From the NCBI RefSeq assembly GCF_020829595.1, contig NZ_JAIVFW010000002.1, positions 1 through 64,000 on the forward strand: a stretch of 64,000 bases of DNA, read 5' to 3'. This document shows, piece by piece, positions 24,185 to 34,500 of this stretch. Source of the DNA: Nostoc sp. CHAB 5844. GTDB lineage: Bacteria > Cyanobacteriota > Cyanobacteriia > Cyanobacteriales > Nostocaceae. The notes under the pieces are model-generated. The model did not search any database. It was not told the DNA's origin and saw only the letters and a program-made list of their open reading frames with translations. How positions within the stretch are numbered: the stretch's first letter is position 1; each line of letters begins with the position of its first letter. Both the position numbers and the translations under genes were made by a program.

Positions 24185-25474
24185 ATGAGCAAAGCCAGTG
24201 GTAAAACAACTTTGTTGCAAAAGCAACTGTGGCAGCGCGAAAGACGAGCGATCGCATTTTTATCATCTTTAAACTATCGCTCTGGGGAACTATGTAGCTA
24301 TCTACATAGCATTGCTTGTGGAGTGAGTGAATTGCTGGAAGTAGACTGGTCAGTAGTAACGCTGTGTCAAAAAGATTTTGAGAGAGTACTAGCAAGCAGC
24401 ATTGATATGGGCCAGGGTGAACATATCTATTCACTACATGGTTTACTTACTGGTACTGTTATAGAGATTGGTCGCCCCTTAGCAGTAGAAGATGCGGTAA
24501 AAAATCCAGAGTATGGGCAGATTCCAGAAGGTTACTATGCTTATTTAGGCATACCATTGCGGACGGCGGAAGGAAAAGTAATTGGTACTGTCTGCTCTTT
24601 TCATCGCCAACAAAGAGCGTTTACACCAGAAGAAATTCAAGTGGCGGAAATCTTTGCGGAACGTGCAGCGACAGCCATTGACAATTACCATCTTTACCAA
24701 CAACAATGCCAGTTTAATCAAGTTTTGGAGTCTGAGGTAGAAAAACGCACTACCGAACTACGGGTAGCACAAGCCAAGCTAGTAGAACAAGAACGACTAG
24801 CAGCCATTGGTGAATTTGCTGCCATGATTGTGCATGAAATTCGTAATCCCTTGACCACAATGCTCATGGGATTGAAGTATTTTAAAAAAACGGTTTTAGC
24901 CCCAGCAGCCAAAGAGCGATTATCGTTAGCACTGAGCGAAGCCACTCGTTTAGAAAATCTGCTGAGTGAGATTTTGCTTTACGCTAAACCTCAAGTTTTG
25001 CAGGTAGGTGAATTAGATGTAAATGCATTCATTCGGGAGTTGCTGAAGTTAATCACTGAAATGCCAGAAGCACTTTCAAGAAAAATTGAATTTATTCCCA
25101 GTTCAGCTACAGTAAAAATATTAGGAGATCAAGATAAGCTCAAACAAGTATTTATTAATATTGTGCGGAATGCCTGTGAGGCAGTTTCTCCAGGAGATGT
25201 TATTAGATGGGAAGTAGAAAATTTATCTTCAGGTAAAGTTTGCATCAATGTTTGTAATGGTGGCGAACCAATTCCCCCAGAGATTCTATCCAAGCTAACT
25301 CAGCCATTTTTCTCGACAAAATCTGGTGGTACCGGGCTGGGACTGGCGATTACCAAACGTATTGTCAATGCTCATGGTGGAGAATTTTCTATTCATTCTG
25401 ATGCCGCATCAGGTACGACTGTCACAGTGCAATTACCTGTGGTTACTGCTCAAAACCTGCTGCACAGAAGCTAA
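24185..25474 (+). CDS. GAF-domain sensor histidine kinase
   Basis: A 429-residue soluble kinase. Residues about 30-175 are a GAF domain (GLLTGTVIEIGRPLAVEDA, YLGIPLRTAEGKVIGTVCSFH); there is no bilin-binding Cys at the usual cyanobacteriochrome position. A coiled coil (about 176-208) leads to the kinase core with His218 in MIVHEIRNPLTT, an N-box (NIVRNACEAV), and [13 protein letters not shown]. No receiver or output domain is attached, so a separate response regulator is needed; none is adjacent. The signal is unknown. ATG 24185 has no clear ribosome site. Confidence 0.9.
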   Translation: MSKASGKTTLLQKQLWQRERRAIAFLSSLNYRSGELCSYLHSIACGVSELLEVDWSVVTLCQKDFERVLASSIDMGQGEHIYSLHGLLTGTVIEIGRPLAVEDAVKNPEYGQIPEGYYAYLGIPLRTAEGKVIGTVCSFHRQQRAFTPEEIQVAEIFAERAATAIDNYHLYQQQCQFNQVLESEVEKRTTELRVAQAKLVEQERLAAIGEFAAMIVHEIRNPLTTMLMGLKYFKKTVLAPAAKERLSLALSEATRLENLLSEILLYAKPQVLQVGELDVNAFIRELLKLITEMPEALSRKIEFIPSSATVKILGDQDKLKQVFINIVRNACEAVSPGDVIRWEVENLSSGKVCINVCNGGEPIPPEILSKLTQPFFSTKSGGTGLGLAITKRIVNAHGGEFSIHSDAASGTTVTVQLPVVTAQNLLHRS

Positions 25475-25534
25475 GATTTTGAATTTTGCTAATGGAATGG
25501 CGGATAATTTTGAAAGATACAGGGGTGCAGACAA

Positions 25535-27325
25535 TTGGTGCCACAACCAGAACTCCAGCAAAATTCATCCATGCAAGCAATCCAGCGGGTACTAGAGAGT
25601 TTAGGCAATTACCGATGGATTTCATTCGGAGCGATCTTCAGTCTCTTACTATTGACAGTGGCGAATGCCGTAACTCCCCAATTATTTCGTTGGGGAATTG
25701 ATCAGGGTATTGGGCAGCAAAACTTACAGATAGTAATGTACAGTGCGGCTTGGATGGTAGTAGCGGCGATCGCGCGTGGTTTGTTTAACTTTGGTCAAAG
25801 CTATTTGGCAGAAGCCGCTTCTCAAGGTGTCGCCTATGACTTACGCAACAAAATTTTTAGCAAAATTCAAAATCTAAGTTTTAGCTATCATGACCAATCA
25901 CAAACTTCCCAACTGTTAACTCGTGTCACCAGTGACATCGAGCTAATCCGCACATTTGTCGGTACTAGCTTGATTCAGGTTATTGGTGCGTTGGTGACAT
26001 TGGTGAGTATTGCCATCATTTTGCTCGTGATGAACTGGCAACTCGCCCTAATTAGCTTGACCGCAGTACCGATAACAGCATGGTTGATGGCACAATTTGT
26101 TAGCCGTAATAACCGACTGTTTGGGCAAATACAAGAGCAATTGGGCAACCTGAATGCTGTCTTACAAGAGAACTTGGTAGGGATACGCGTAGTTAAAGCC
26201 TTTGTGCGGGAGTCTGCCGAAAGGTCGCGTTACACAACTCTGAATGATGGCCTCGTTACGGCAAATATGCAGACGATTCGCGCCATTCGTAATATTTTCC
26301 CCTTTATCTTTTTGCTGAGTAATTTGGTGACGTTGGCAGTTTTTGGTTATGGGGGAGCGCAGGTAATTGGCGATAGGTTTTCTGTTGGGGAATTGGTGGC
26401 GTTTAACTCATACTTAGTATTAATTTTTCAACCCATTTTATTAATTGGCTTTGCTGCCCCCGCGATCGCTCAAGCAGCCGCCTCTGCCACACGAGTCTTT
26501 GAAGTTGTAGATGCCGCAGTGGAAATCCGCGATCGCCCTAGTGCCACAACATTTGAAACTTGCGGTGGTAGAATCACCTTTGAAAACGTCTCCTTTCGCT
26601 ATCCGGGAGCCACAACCGAAGCCTTAAAAAATGTTTCCTTTGAAACCAAGCCTAAAGAGCTAATCGCGGTTCTCGGTATGACAGGTTCTGGTAAAAGTAC
26701 AATCATGAACTTGATACCGCGCTTTTATGATGTGACTGGCGGAGCAATTCGGATTGACGGAAGGGATGTGCAGGATTTTACCCTGCAAAGTTTGAGAGCG
26801 CATATCGGTATTGTGTTTCAAGAAACCACCTTGTTCTCTGGCACTATCCGCGAGAATATCGCCTACGCCAAACCCAATGCCACCTTAGAACAAGTAATTG
26901 AAGTAGCAAAAACTGCCCAGATTCATGATTTTATTACCAGCTTGTCCGATAGCTACGAGACAATTGTGGGTGAGCGTGGCGTGGGTTTATCTGGGGGACA
27001 AAAGCAACGGATAGCGATCGCCCGTACCTTACTCACCGATTACAGTATTCTAATTTTAGATGATAGTACCTCTGCGGTAGATGCGAAAACTGCGGCACAA
27101 ATTCAAGCCGAACTAGACGATTTAATGCAGCAAAAAGCTTGTGTCACCTTTGTTGTGGCGCAACGTATTAGTACCGTCAAGAATGCTGATCGCATTTTGT
27201 TAATCGATAAAGGCCAATTGGTAGCCCAAGGAACCCATGAGGAATTGATGCAAACCAGTCCACTCTACGGGGCTATTTTAGAATCTCAAGTCCAGCAAAA
27301 GCAACCTACTTCCGCAACTGTGTAG
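25535..27325 (+). CDS. ABC exporter half with degenerate ATP site (heterodimer partner A)
   Basis: A 596-residue half-transporter: six membrane segments (about 28-320), then an ATPase with Walker A GMTGSGKST (381-389) and intact signature LSGGQ (485-489). The catalytic Glu after Walker B is Asp (LILDDSTSAVD, Asp510) and the switch His is Gln (VVAQRIST). This is the pattern of the non-catalytic half in heterodimeric exporters such as TM287/288. Its partner is likely the gene at 28252. The start is uncertain: TTG 25535, GTG 25538 or ATG 25571. Substrate unknown (multidrug/lipid type). Confidence 0.9.
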   Translation: MVPQPELQQNSSMQAIQRVLESLGNYRWISFGAIFSLLLLTVANAVTPQLFRWGIDQGIGQQNLQIVMYSAAWMVVAAIARGLFNFGQSYLAEAASQGVAYDLRNKIFSKIQNLSFSYHDQSQTSQLLTRVTSDIELIRTFVGTSLIQVIGALVTLVSIAIILLVMNWQLALISLTAVPITAWLMAQFVSRNNRLFGQIQEQLGNLNAVLQENLVGIRVVKAFVRESAERSRYTTLNDGLVTANMQTIRAIRNIFPFIFLLSNLVTLAVFGYGGAQVIGDRFSVGELVAFNSYLVLIFQPILLIGFAAPAIAQAAASATRVFEVVDAAVEIRDRPSATTFETCGGRITFENVSFRYPGATTEALKNVSFETKPKELIAVLGMTGSGKSTIMNLIPRFYDVTGGAIRIDGRDVQDFTLQSLRAHIGIVFQETTLFSGTIRENIAYAKPNATLEQVIEVAKTAQIHDFITSLSDSYETIVGERGVGLSGGQKQRIAIARTLLTDYSILILDDSTSAVDAKTAAQIQAELDDLMQQKACVTFVVAQRISTVKNADRILLIDKGQLVAQGTHEELMQTSPLYGAILESQVQQKQPTSATV

Positions 27326-28079
27326 ACATCCACTGAATATCTACATCACTCAATGTTGGTGGGGCTGGAGGTTGGGTATAGTCTATCGATAAATCATACC
27401 CAGCCTCATCGTAGATAGCATTGAGGGCAGCTTGCAACTCCAGTACCGCATCGGGATCGCCTGCACCCAGCGGAACAGGTATAGTTGGGAGAGGATCTTG
27501 TAAAGCTACCGGCCACACATCAATGAGTCCTGAGTGCGATCGCGTTAAGGTAATCAAATAGGGAACATTTGGCAGACGCGGGTGATTAAAAGGTCGATTT
27601 CCCCGACGCAGCAAGTCAATTTCAATTAGATGGACGTTGGCATTATATAAACGTTGGCGTTTCTTGCGATAGTCAGTAAGACTTGGTTCGCGTTTATTGA
27701 CGGGAGAGAGGATTTCGATACAACTTACTAAGACGTTGTTGGCTGTATCCCGAATTTCGACTGTCGGGATGCGGACTTCGACTGGTTGGATAACTGGCAG
27801 CGTTAGTGATGCGGGAGTTGTCGCAATATTCGCCCTCGGGTGAGGAGGATTTAAATTGCGGCGTTGTCTAATCTGCAATACCTCCACATCGGGATACAAA
27901 ATACCGATTTCACTTGCCAAAGAAATATCTTCTACAACATACACCTCCAGCCGTACAACATATTTGGGACGCAGTTGTGGTGCGAGGAAGGCACGAATTT
28001 TACTAGCAAGAGCGTTGTGTACGTCACTCCACAAGTAGCCTTCGAGATATGGATTCATGCCAGGGAACGGGGAAGGCAT
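27306..28079 (-). CDS. DUF4058 family protein
   Basis: A 257-residue protein beginning MPSPFPGMNPYLE and LWSDVHNALAS, the signature of DUF4058, with EILSPVNKREPS and HLIEIDLLRRG in the middle; the LSPVNK and EIDLLR stretches resemble a PD-(D/E)XK-like fold. Function unknown. It lies antisense between the two ABC half-transporter genes and overlaps the first by 20 bases. DUF4058 genes are numerous and scattered in cyanobacteria, so it may have inserted here and split an ABC operon. Confidence 0.88.
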   Translation of the reverse strand: MPSPFPGMNPYLEGYLWSDVHNALASKIRAFLAPQLRPKYVVRLEVYVVEDISLASEIGILYPDVEVLQIRQRRNLNPPHPRANIATTPASLTLPVIQPVEVRIPTVEIRDTANNVLVSCIEILSPVNKREPSLTDYRKKRQRLYNANVHLIEIDLLRRGNRPFNHPRLPNVPYLITLTRSHSGLIDVWPVALQDPLPTIPVPLGAGDPDAVLELQAALNAIYDEAGYDLSIDYTQPPAPPTLSDVDIQWMSTQLRK

Positions 28080-28251
28080 TTGACAACCTCGCTGGACTGC
28101 ACCTTTATTTTAGAACTTGGTAGGAGAAATTTTTTGGCGTTACGTATCTGTGAGATAATTTCATATGCTCTGTCAAATAGAACAAAACTCAAAGCCAGCC
28201 GCAGACAGCAATTCCCCATCTCCAATCCAAAATCTAAAATCCAAAATTCTT

Positions 28252-30033
28252 ATGAGAGGTACAAGCCCGATTGTTGTATCCGAGCAACAGGCAACTCAAC
28301 AACTCTCAACCTTACGGCGGTTTTTACAATATCTGCGACCTTATCGTAAAGAAATTCCCATTGCCTTGACATTAGTCTTAATTGGTGCATCAACTCAGGT
28401 GATCGGGCCATTCTTATTGGGCTGGTCAATTGATCATCTAATTGCCAAAGGGAATCTGTCTGGTTTGCTGATACTTTTGGGACTACTCGCACTAATTTAC
28501 TGGTTTGGTATTTCGGCAACCCGTGGTCAAATAATTCGCGTCGGCTGGATTATGCAGCGATTGCTGGCGCAACTGCGGCAAGATATTTTTATTAAAATCC
28601 AGAGTCTACCACTCAGCTTTTTTGACCGCAGTGAAGCAGGCGATTTAATGAGCCGTTTGCTGAATGACGTTAATACTGTAAATCAAGCATTTGGACAAAC
28701 AATCGCCCAAATGTTGGGTAATGTTTTCAGTTTGTTTGGCATTGTCATTGCCATGCTTTTGATTAATCTGCAACTCGGCTTGTTGAGCAACCTAGTTGTG
28801 CCACTGATGATTTTTACCACCAGCTTATTTGCGCGTTGGGCCAGAGCGAGATTTCGCATCACACGTCAAACAATTGGTGAGCTTTCAGCCAAATTAGAAG
28901 AAGATATTGGCAGTGTGCGCGAAGCCCAAGCATTTAATCGCGTACAAATCAATATTCAAGAATTCGACATTCTTAACGCCGCCAATCGTGATGCTAATGT
29001 TGGGGCAGTGGCAATTACTGCGGCTTTTTTACCGTCGATTGATTTTCTCAACACCCTTGGAACCGCAGGTGTACTAGCTTATGGTGGTTATCTCGCTGTT
29101 ACCGGAGCCGCAACAGTTGGTGTGGTGACATCGTTTTTACTTTACGTCCAGCAATTTTTTCGCCCCATCCAAATTCTCAGCCAGTTTTACACTCAAGCTC
29201 AGTCAGCCTTTGCTGGACTAGAGCGGATTTTCCTGCTGTTAGATGAACCAGCGCAACTTAAAGATGCACCTGATGCCGCAGAAATGCCACCGATTCAAGG
29301 TGAGGTGAGATTTGAGAATGTCACCTTTGGCTATAATCCAGAACAACTAGTTCTTAAAGGAGTGAATTTACAAGCCCGTCCCGGACAGATGATTGCCTTA
29401 GTCGGGCCAACTGGTTCAGGTAAAACAACAATTATTAACCTGATCTTGCGTTTTTATGATGTGTCTGGTGGTGCAGTCAAAATTGATAACATTGATGTGC
29501 GTAGTGTCACGCAAGCTAGTTTGCGCCGCCAGATTGGCATTGTCTTGCAAGATAATATCTTGTTTAGCGGCACTGTAGCGCAAAATATTGCCTTTGGCGC
29601 TCCTTACGCCAGCCAAGCTGATATTGAAAGCGCCGCACAATTGGCAAATGTGCATGAGTTCATCACCTCACTACCACAAGGTTATGCAACACAATTGGGT
29701 GAACGAGGTGCGCCCTTGAGTCAGGGACAGCGACAACTAATTAGTATTGCCCGTGCAGTGTTGATTAATCCGCGAATTTTGATTTTGGATGAAGCAACCA
29801 GTAGTATTGATACTCGGACAGAAGCCCTAGTACAAAGTGCGATCGCGCGTTTGTTGCAAGGTCGTACTAGCTTTGTGATTGCCCACCGTCTCAGTACTGT
29901 GACTCAAGCTGATCAAGTGTTAGTCATTCAGCAAGGACGAATTGTTGAACAAGGTACTCATGCACAACTGATTGATCAGCAAGGTGTGTATGCCAATCTC
30001 TATAGTCTTCAGTTGGGGGCAAATAATTCGTAA
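28252..30033 (+). CDS. ABC exporter half with canonical Walker B (heterodimer partner B)
   Basis: A 593-residue half-transporter from ATG 28252; the open frame runs back to 28165 through repeat-like sequence that I consider non-coding. It has six membrane segments, Walker A GPTGSGKTT (about 385), catalytic Glu514 in LILDEATSSID and switch His in VIAHRLST. Its signature is LSQGQ (489-493) instead of LSGGQ. A degenerate signature here together with the Asp-containing Walker B of the protein at 25535 would form one inactive ATP site, as in known heterodimeric exporters. The neighbouring gene is therefore its probable partner. Confidence 0.92.
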   Translation: MRGTSPIVVSEQQATQQLSTLRRFLQYLRPYRKEIPIALTLVLIGASTQVIGPFLLGWSIDHLIAKGNLSGLLILLGLLALIYWFGISATRGQIIRVGWIMQRLLAQLRQDIFIKIQSLPLSFFDRSEAGDLMSRLLNDVNTVNQAFGQTIAQMLGNVFSLFGIVIAMLLINLQLGLLSNLVVPLMIFTTSLFARWARARFRITRQTIGELSAKLEEDIGSVREAQAFNRVQINIQEFDILNAANRDANVGAVAITAAFLPSIDFLNTLGTAGVLAYGGYLAVTGAATVGVVTSFLLYVQQFFRPIQILSQFYTQAQSAFAGLERIFLLLDEPAQLKDAPDAAEMPPIQGEVRFENVTFGYNPEQLVLKGVNLQARPGQMIALVGPTGSGKTTIINLILRFYDVSGGAVKIDNIDVRSVTQASLRRQIGIVLQDNILFSGTVAQNIAFGAPYASQADIESAAQLANVHEFITSLPQGYATQLGERGAPLSQGQRQLISIARAVLINPRILILDEATSSIDTRTEALVQSAIARLLQGRTSFVIAHRLSTVTQADQVLVIQQGRIVEQGTHAQLIDQQGVYANLYSLQLGANNS

Positions 30034-30128
30034 TTTTAGCAGCGATCGCCCAACTAGATAAAATACTCCAAAATAATGCAGAAGCGATCGCCATTATCTG
30101 CGACACCATTGATCGGTTTTTAAATTTA

Positions 30129-30199
30129 AGCGGGCGGCGGGAATCGAACCCGCATTAATAGCTTGGAAGGCTATAGTTTTACCACTAAACTACGCCCGC
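30129..30199 (-). tRNA. tRNA-Gly(TCC)
   Basis: Read on the minus strand: acceptor GCGGGCG/CGCCCGC, D-arm TAGTTTAGTGGTAAAACTA, anticodon stem ATAGC/GCTAT enclosing CTTCCAA (anticodon TCC), T-arm GCGGG-TTCGATT-CCCGC, discriminator T. CCA is not encoded. All arms pair perfectly. Confidence 0.97.
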
Positions 30200-30249
30200 A
30201 AATTTCCAACTTAAACATATTAACACGATTTTGCAGAAAATTCAAATAT

Positions 30250-31440
30250 TTAATTAAGATTGACAGGCTGAATTGTAATTCTGACAAAAAGATTACTAAA
30301 GTCTGGTTTGCTACCATCTTGATTATAGGCTGGGGTAAACTTCTCGTTGGTGAAAAGTTCGTTGATTGCTTGTTGGTAGATATTTTTTTCGCCTTGTAGG
30401 CTGAGTGGTTTTATTTCCAAGACTACAGCCTGTTGAAAATTCCCATTTTTATCAATTACGAAGCTTGCTAAAAGTTGTGCAGGTGCAAGTCCGATTTCAC
30501 CATTAAGGGAATTTGCTGCTAACTGTTTGGTATCGCTTCCCTGATATTTAGCCAGAACATCAGGTAAATCTTTGCTTAATTGACGCATTTCTTGATCAGC
30601 TAAAGGCACTATTGTTACTGTCGAGCCAGCTTGTTCAGAAGTGCTGGGATTTTTTTCTGTAGGGGTTTGAGGAGTATTTCTCGTTGGAGTGGGTGAAGTT
30701 TTGTCTATAGGGGTTTGAGGAGTATTTTTTGTTGGAGTATTTGGATTTCTTGGAGTAGGAGTGCTTGAAATTTTCTCTGTCGAACCTGGAGACGGATTTC
30801 CTGTTGGAGTGCGGGGATTGTTCCTTGTGGAAGTTTCCGAATTTGTTGGCTGTTCTGATGGAAACCCTTTTGGTAATGGTCTGCCTTTTCCTAGAACAAC
30901 TTCTTGTCGGCGATTCCAAGGAAGATTACCAAGAGGAACTGTCGGTGTCGGTCTAGGTGTTGGCGTAGATTTAGTAAATTGAGGTGTGAAATTGGGTTTC
31001 GGTGTCTTTGTTGGTGTGGGTTTAGGCTGCGAAACTGCTATTTTAACTGATGGTTTGGTGTTTTTTTGAGAAACAACTTCCTTTTTGTTCAGAATTCTGG
31101 TATCAGAATCCTGATTTTTGGGGGGAATTTTTGCTATTTCTGGCAAAGGTCTTGATCCAGACTTTTGAGATGAGATGTTTGGTTTTGGTGAGACTGTTGT
31201 CGCAGGTAATTTTGATTTTGCTGTGGGAGAAATTTCCACAGCAAAATCAATCGGTACAACAGCTTGACTTTGCTGTGGAAACCACAGTCCAAACTCATTA
31301 GACGATCGCATCAGCCAAAAAAGCAACACATGCACAGAAACAGAACTAATAGCCGCAAAAATCCACAAACTTGGAGGATCACTATGTCGTCTCCAAATCT
31401 TGGGTGGTATAGGAGTTTTGTCTGCAACAGGCACTGTCAT
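30250..31440 (-). CDS. TonB-family energy transducer-like protein
   Basis: A 396-residue protein with one N-terminal membrane segment (about 26-45, LWIFAAISSVSVHVLLFWLM). A long Pro/Thr/Ser/Lys-rich spacer (about 70-270) contains many TPTP and NTPTK-type units. The compact C-terminal domain (about 285-390, NGEIGLAPAQLLASFVIDKNG and the following NELF) resembles TonB C-domains. TonB spans the periplasm and powers outer-membrane receptors; no receptor or ExbB/ExbD gene is nearby. It starts 60 bases after the cyclase gene upstream on the same strand and may share its transcript. Confidence 0.75.
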   Translation of the reverse strand: MTVPVADKTPIPPKIWRRHSDPPSLWIFAAISSVSVHVLLFWLMRSSNEFGLWFPQQSQAVVPIDFAVEISPTAKSKLPATTVSPKPNISSQKSGSRPLPEIAKIPPKNQDSDTRILNKKEVVSQKNTKPSVKIAVSQPKPTPTKTPKPNFTPQFTKSTPTPRPTPTVPLGNLPWNRRQEVVLGKGRPLPKGFPSEQPTNSETSTRNNPRTPTGNPSPGSTEKISSTPTPRNPNTPTKNTPQTPIDKTSPTPTRNTPQTPTEKNPSTSEQAGSTVTIVPLADQEMRQLSKDLPDVLAKYQGSDTKQLAANSLNGEIGLAPAQLLASFVIDKNGNFQQAVVLEIKPLSLQGEKNIYQQAINELFTNEKFTPAYNQDGSKPDFSNLFVRITIQPVNLN

Positions 31441-31500
31441 ATCACCAAAGCCAAATATGAATCAGAGTCCTTAGCAATGCTTAAAGACTCCGTTTGGATC

Positions 31501-34500
31501 TTAGCGATTAACTACCAGATCTGGCGAAACAGCAAAAGTCAGAACTGTTTCATCAACTCCTTTAAGTTTCAACGGACTACCTTTGGTAATTTCTTCATCT
31601 TGCAAATAATCTGCCACAGCAGCAGAAACCAAAATTGTACCGGGAACAGCAGCAGCTTGCAATCTGGCAGCAATATTCACACTCGGCCCAATAGCGGTAT
31701 AGTCAGCGCGTTCTGCACTCCCAAACATACCCACAACTGCTGTACCTTGGTGAATACCGCAGCGAAACTGTACGCCAGAACGTCCATCGCTTTCAAATAC
31801 ACCTTGGTCTCGCCAGCGCTGGTTCAACTGCGAGAGTGAGCGATGCATTGCTCTGGCTGTATTGACAGCGCGACGCACCTGTTCATTAGGAGTCAGTTCT
31901 TCTGGCGCTCCGTATAAAGCTAAAATCGCATCTCCCATAAATTTATCTACAGTACCGCCATTGTCAAACACAACTTTGGTCATACATTCTAAATATTCAT
32001 TTAGTAATTCTGCCACCCGTCGAGATCTGAGCGTATTGGCTAACTGGGTAAACCCGACAATGTCACTAAACAAAACTGTAATCAAACGCGGTTCTGGACG
32101 TAAATCTAAAGTCAAATCCCCTGCTGCTGCTTTCTGTACCAATACAGTTGGCAAAAAGCGCTTGAGTACAGATTCTGTCAAATAAGTATTGAGTTCCACA
32201 ACTCGTCGTTCATTTTCCTTCAAGGCTAAGAGATTCCTGACCTCTGCTAGAAGTTCCCGGTCGTTAAATGGTTTTGCTAAATAGGCATCTGCACCGTGTT
32301 CTGTGCTTTCAATGCGGGTTTCTTCATCAACTTTGGCTGTGAGCAAAATGATCGGAGTTCCTTTCAGTTTCTCGTCGGAGCGAATCATCCGAATCATTTC
32401 CAGCCCTGTCACTAAAGGCATCATCAAATCTGTAACAATCAAGCTGGGTGAAATTTCTTGAGCTATACCAAACCCTTCATAGCCATTACGGGCCGTGTGG
32501 ACTTGATAGCCATTGCGGCGGATGATGTCGGATACGTAAGTTCGTAAATCTGGGTTGTCGTCTACAACTAAGATAGAGTGCCGAGGAGTCGACGGCGTGG
32601 ATGGCTCTGCTGAGCCATTTTCTCCAACCGGGGGAACCCCCGCAACGTAGTGGCTCGGTGTGAGCGAATTGGCGTTGTTAAGTGCTGAATTATGAGTATG
32701 CGGAACAGCTAATAAATCTTTTGTCATATGTTCCAACTTTTCCGTAGTTGGTTCTATGAGTTCTAAATCAGCTAATTCGACACTGGCGCGGTTGGTATTT
32801 AATTCCGCAGGTGTTTCTAGTATTTGGTTGACGGGTAAGTGATCATTGCCTGTTAGCAGCCATAAGGTAAAAGTAGTTCCTTCACCATACACTGAATCTA
32901 CAGTGACTTTACCGCCGTGCAGTTCTACCAATTCCTTGACTAAAGCCAAACCAAGTCCGCTACCTTCATAGGAACGGTTTTCGGAACCTTCGGCTTGGCG
33001 AAATCGCTCAAATAACAGAGGAATCTGTTCTTGCACAATGCCAATTCCTGTATCTTTGACTTGGAGGATGCAGTAATCGTCTTGATGTTGAAGTGTCACG
33101 CCGATTGTGCCATCTTCCGGTGTAAACTTCATGGCATTTGATAAGAGGTTGTAAACCACCTTGTCAAACTTTTCCATATCCAAGTAAACCTTGGGACATT
33201 CACCGAAATCAGTCAGTAGATGCAGTTGTTTTTTCTCACAGTAGGGACGAAATGACTCAACAATTTGGCTGACAAATTCCACCAAATCACAAGGACGAAA
33301 ACTCGGTTGCATCCGGCCTGCATCTAGGCGTTGTAAATCGAGTAATTGGTTGACTAGTCTCAGCAAACGGCGAGAGTTACGCAAAGCGATCGCACTTTGA
33401 GCGTAAGATAGTCCTTCACCAGCAGCTACCGCAGATTCTAGTGGCCCTTGAATCAAAGTAATCGGAGTGCGGAATTCGTGGGAAATATTTTGAAAAAATT
33501 CAGTTTTTTGTTTATCTAGTTCCAATAGACGTTCGGCTTGCTCACGAGTTGTTTGGTAGAGACGTGACTGCTGTACGGCGATCGCGGCTTGCGCTGCCAC
33601 AGCTTTGGCGAGTTCAATATCAGATGATACCCATCGCCGGACTTTCCGCCCTTCCCGCAAGGTAATACTACCAATACATTTGCCATCAGCTAATAAAGGC
33701 ACTACCATGAGCGATCGGGCTGCCTTTTTCAAAGGCAAATCAAACCCTTTAAGTTCCAAGGGACAGATGCTCATATCAGAAATTACTGTAGGCTCCTGTG
33801 TCCGCAAAATTTCTTGTAATAAAGGGTTATCTTTAATAGGAGCTTGCGTCGAGTAAGGGAAATTTTGAGATATTAAATCAAGATTATTAATTAAATTATG
33901 ATTTTGGCCTAGCTTCAGCGAATGCTCAGAATGTTGAAAACTATCATATAACCCTACACACTGGACAACTTCATCTTCTTCTGTCCATAAAGACAGCGCA
34001 CAGCCATCAACTTGTAAAGCTTGCCCTAATTTGTGAGTAATAGCAGCAAAAATATCTTGTGGATCTAAGCTAGAGCGAATTGCGGTTGTAATTGTATTAA
34101 TTAGCGCTTCTCTCTTAGCTAAAGCACGTACTTGTTCATAGGTATAAGCTTGAGATAAAGCAAGAGCTGCCTGATCTGCCACCATTGTTACTAGCTGTAT
34201 TTCCTCAGTTCCCCAGAGGCGAGACTGAGAACACTGATGTAGTGCTAACACTGCTAACAATTCTTGTTGACAAATTAGCGGTACAACTAAGCTAGAGCAA
34301 ATATTAGCAGCAGTAAAAGCTGTTCCTCTTTGCTGTTGTTCTGGACTTTCTCCTTGAATTCGCTCATCAGTAGCGACATCGTAAATTACTTGAACTGCAC
34401 GGGTTTCCCAAACTGTTTGGGCTAACAAAGAAGCGGAAGACGAGGAAGGCGAAAAAGATTTGGCAGGCTCATCTCCTGGAATTTCTAATACTTTCTCCGT

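Noticed and set aside
24096-24434. Minus-strand 112-codon frame over the start of the GAF kinase
   Set aside because: It overlaps a clear kinase N-terminus and shows no domain.
30761-30982. Plus-strand frames across the TonB-like gene
   Set aside because: They are antisense readings of the Pro/Thr-rich spacer and have no independent support.
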